Assembly: GCA_017465565.1 (NCBI GenBank)
Contig: JAFTWA010000007.1
Location: forward strand, 62,001-126,000
Reading direction: 5' to 3'
Length of the DNA: 64,000 nucleotides
From: Tyzzerella sp.
GTDB lineage: Bacteria; Bacillota; Clostridia; Lachnospirales; Lachnospiraceae
Position numbers and translations under genes: made by a program. Positions 63,913 through 64,000 of this stretch are shown piece by piece (positions within the stretch are counted from its first letter, which is position 1; each line of letters opens with the position of its first letter). Under the pieces are notes generated by a model. The model ran no database searches. It was given only the letters and a program-made list of their open reading frames with translations, and was not told the DNA's origin.

Positions 63913-64000
63913 ACGTTACCTCCTTTCTCTATTCAATTTTTAAATTTGGAATCTTTTTGGCTGAAACGCCCAATAATCAGATATGTCTTTTGAAATGCAA

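Noticed and set aside
63933-63998. Possible 3' end of another minus-strand gene at the right edge
   Set aside because: Two frames are open over only about 20 codons; nothing tells which, if either, is coding.

Overview
The window looks like chromosomal DNA of a low-GC Firmicute of the class Clostridia, most likely a gut Lachnospiraceae. Pointers are strong AGGAGG ribosome binding sites, sigma-A type promoters, a Gram-positive type HPr kinase, the long form of HPF, a Tad pilus locus without secretin, and gene orders such as secA-prfB. No rRNA, tRNA, CRISPR array or complete insertion sequence was seen.

Region 1 (1-16 kb, housekeeping). A malate/lactate-type dehydrogenase is followed by HdrB- and HdrC-like electron carriers. 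NudC stands divergent from a D-2-hydroxyacid dehydrogenase. Then comes a long minus-strand run secA, prfB (with a programmed +1 frameshift), an ACT regulator, hom, an apgM-type phosphotransferase and lysC, a threonine-pathway cluster. A eukaryotic-type HisA precedes secA. dapA and dapB are split by a small toxin-antitoxin-like pair.

Region 2 (16-19.6 kb, accessory). An Abi_2 abortive-infection gene is preceded by its own promoter and a short structured RNA. A VWA protein, a macro-domain/helix-turn-helix fusion, a nuclease remnant and a small membrane protein follow.

Region 3 (19.6-43.4 kb). One 16-gene minus-strand operon encodes a Tad/Flp pilus machine (TadZ, A, B, C, Flp pilin, prepilin peptidase, two TadE-like proteins and a large TadG-like protein). 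The same operon carries WG-repeat and leucine-rich-repeat surface proteins, an FHA protein, a PP2C phosphatase, a transmembrane Ser/Thr kinase, a small membrane protein with kinase-target-like motifs, and a 2344-residue surface protein. A divergent XRE regulator shares a two-half operator with the operon promoter, and the operon leader contains a terminator-like hairpin.

Region 4 (43.4-64 kb, housekeeping): ssb-like, typA, hpf, a class A PBP, yigZ, glk-hprK-uvrC, yedF-yedE, ftsH, a DUF1846 protein, nagA, an aldose epimerase and a coiled-coil protein. Three giant imperfect palindromes (about 700-930 bp each) interrupt it. They share a core, inward-facing promoter-like boxes at their tips and a local hairpin just inside. 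They are the most unusual feature of the window together with the Tad/phospho-signalling operon.
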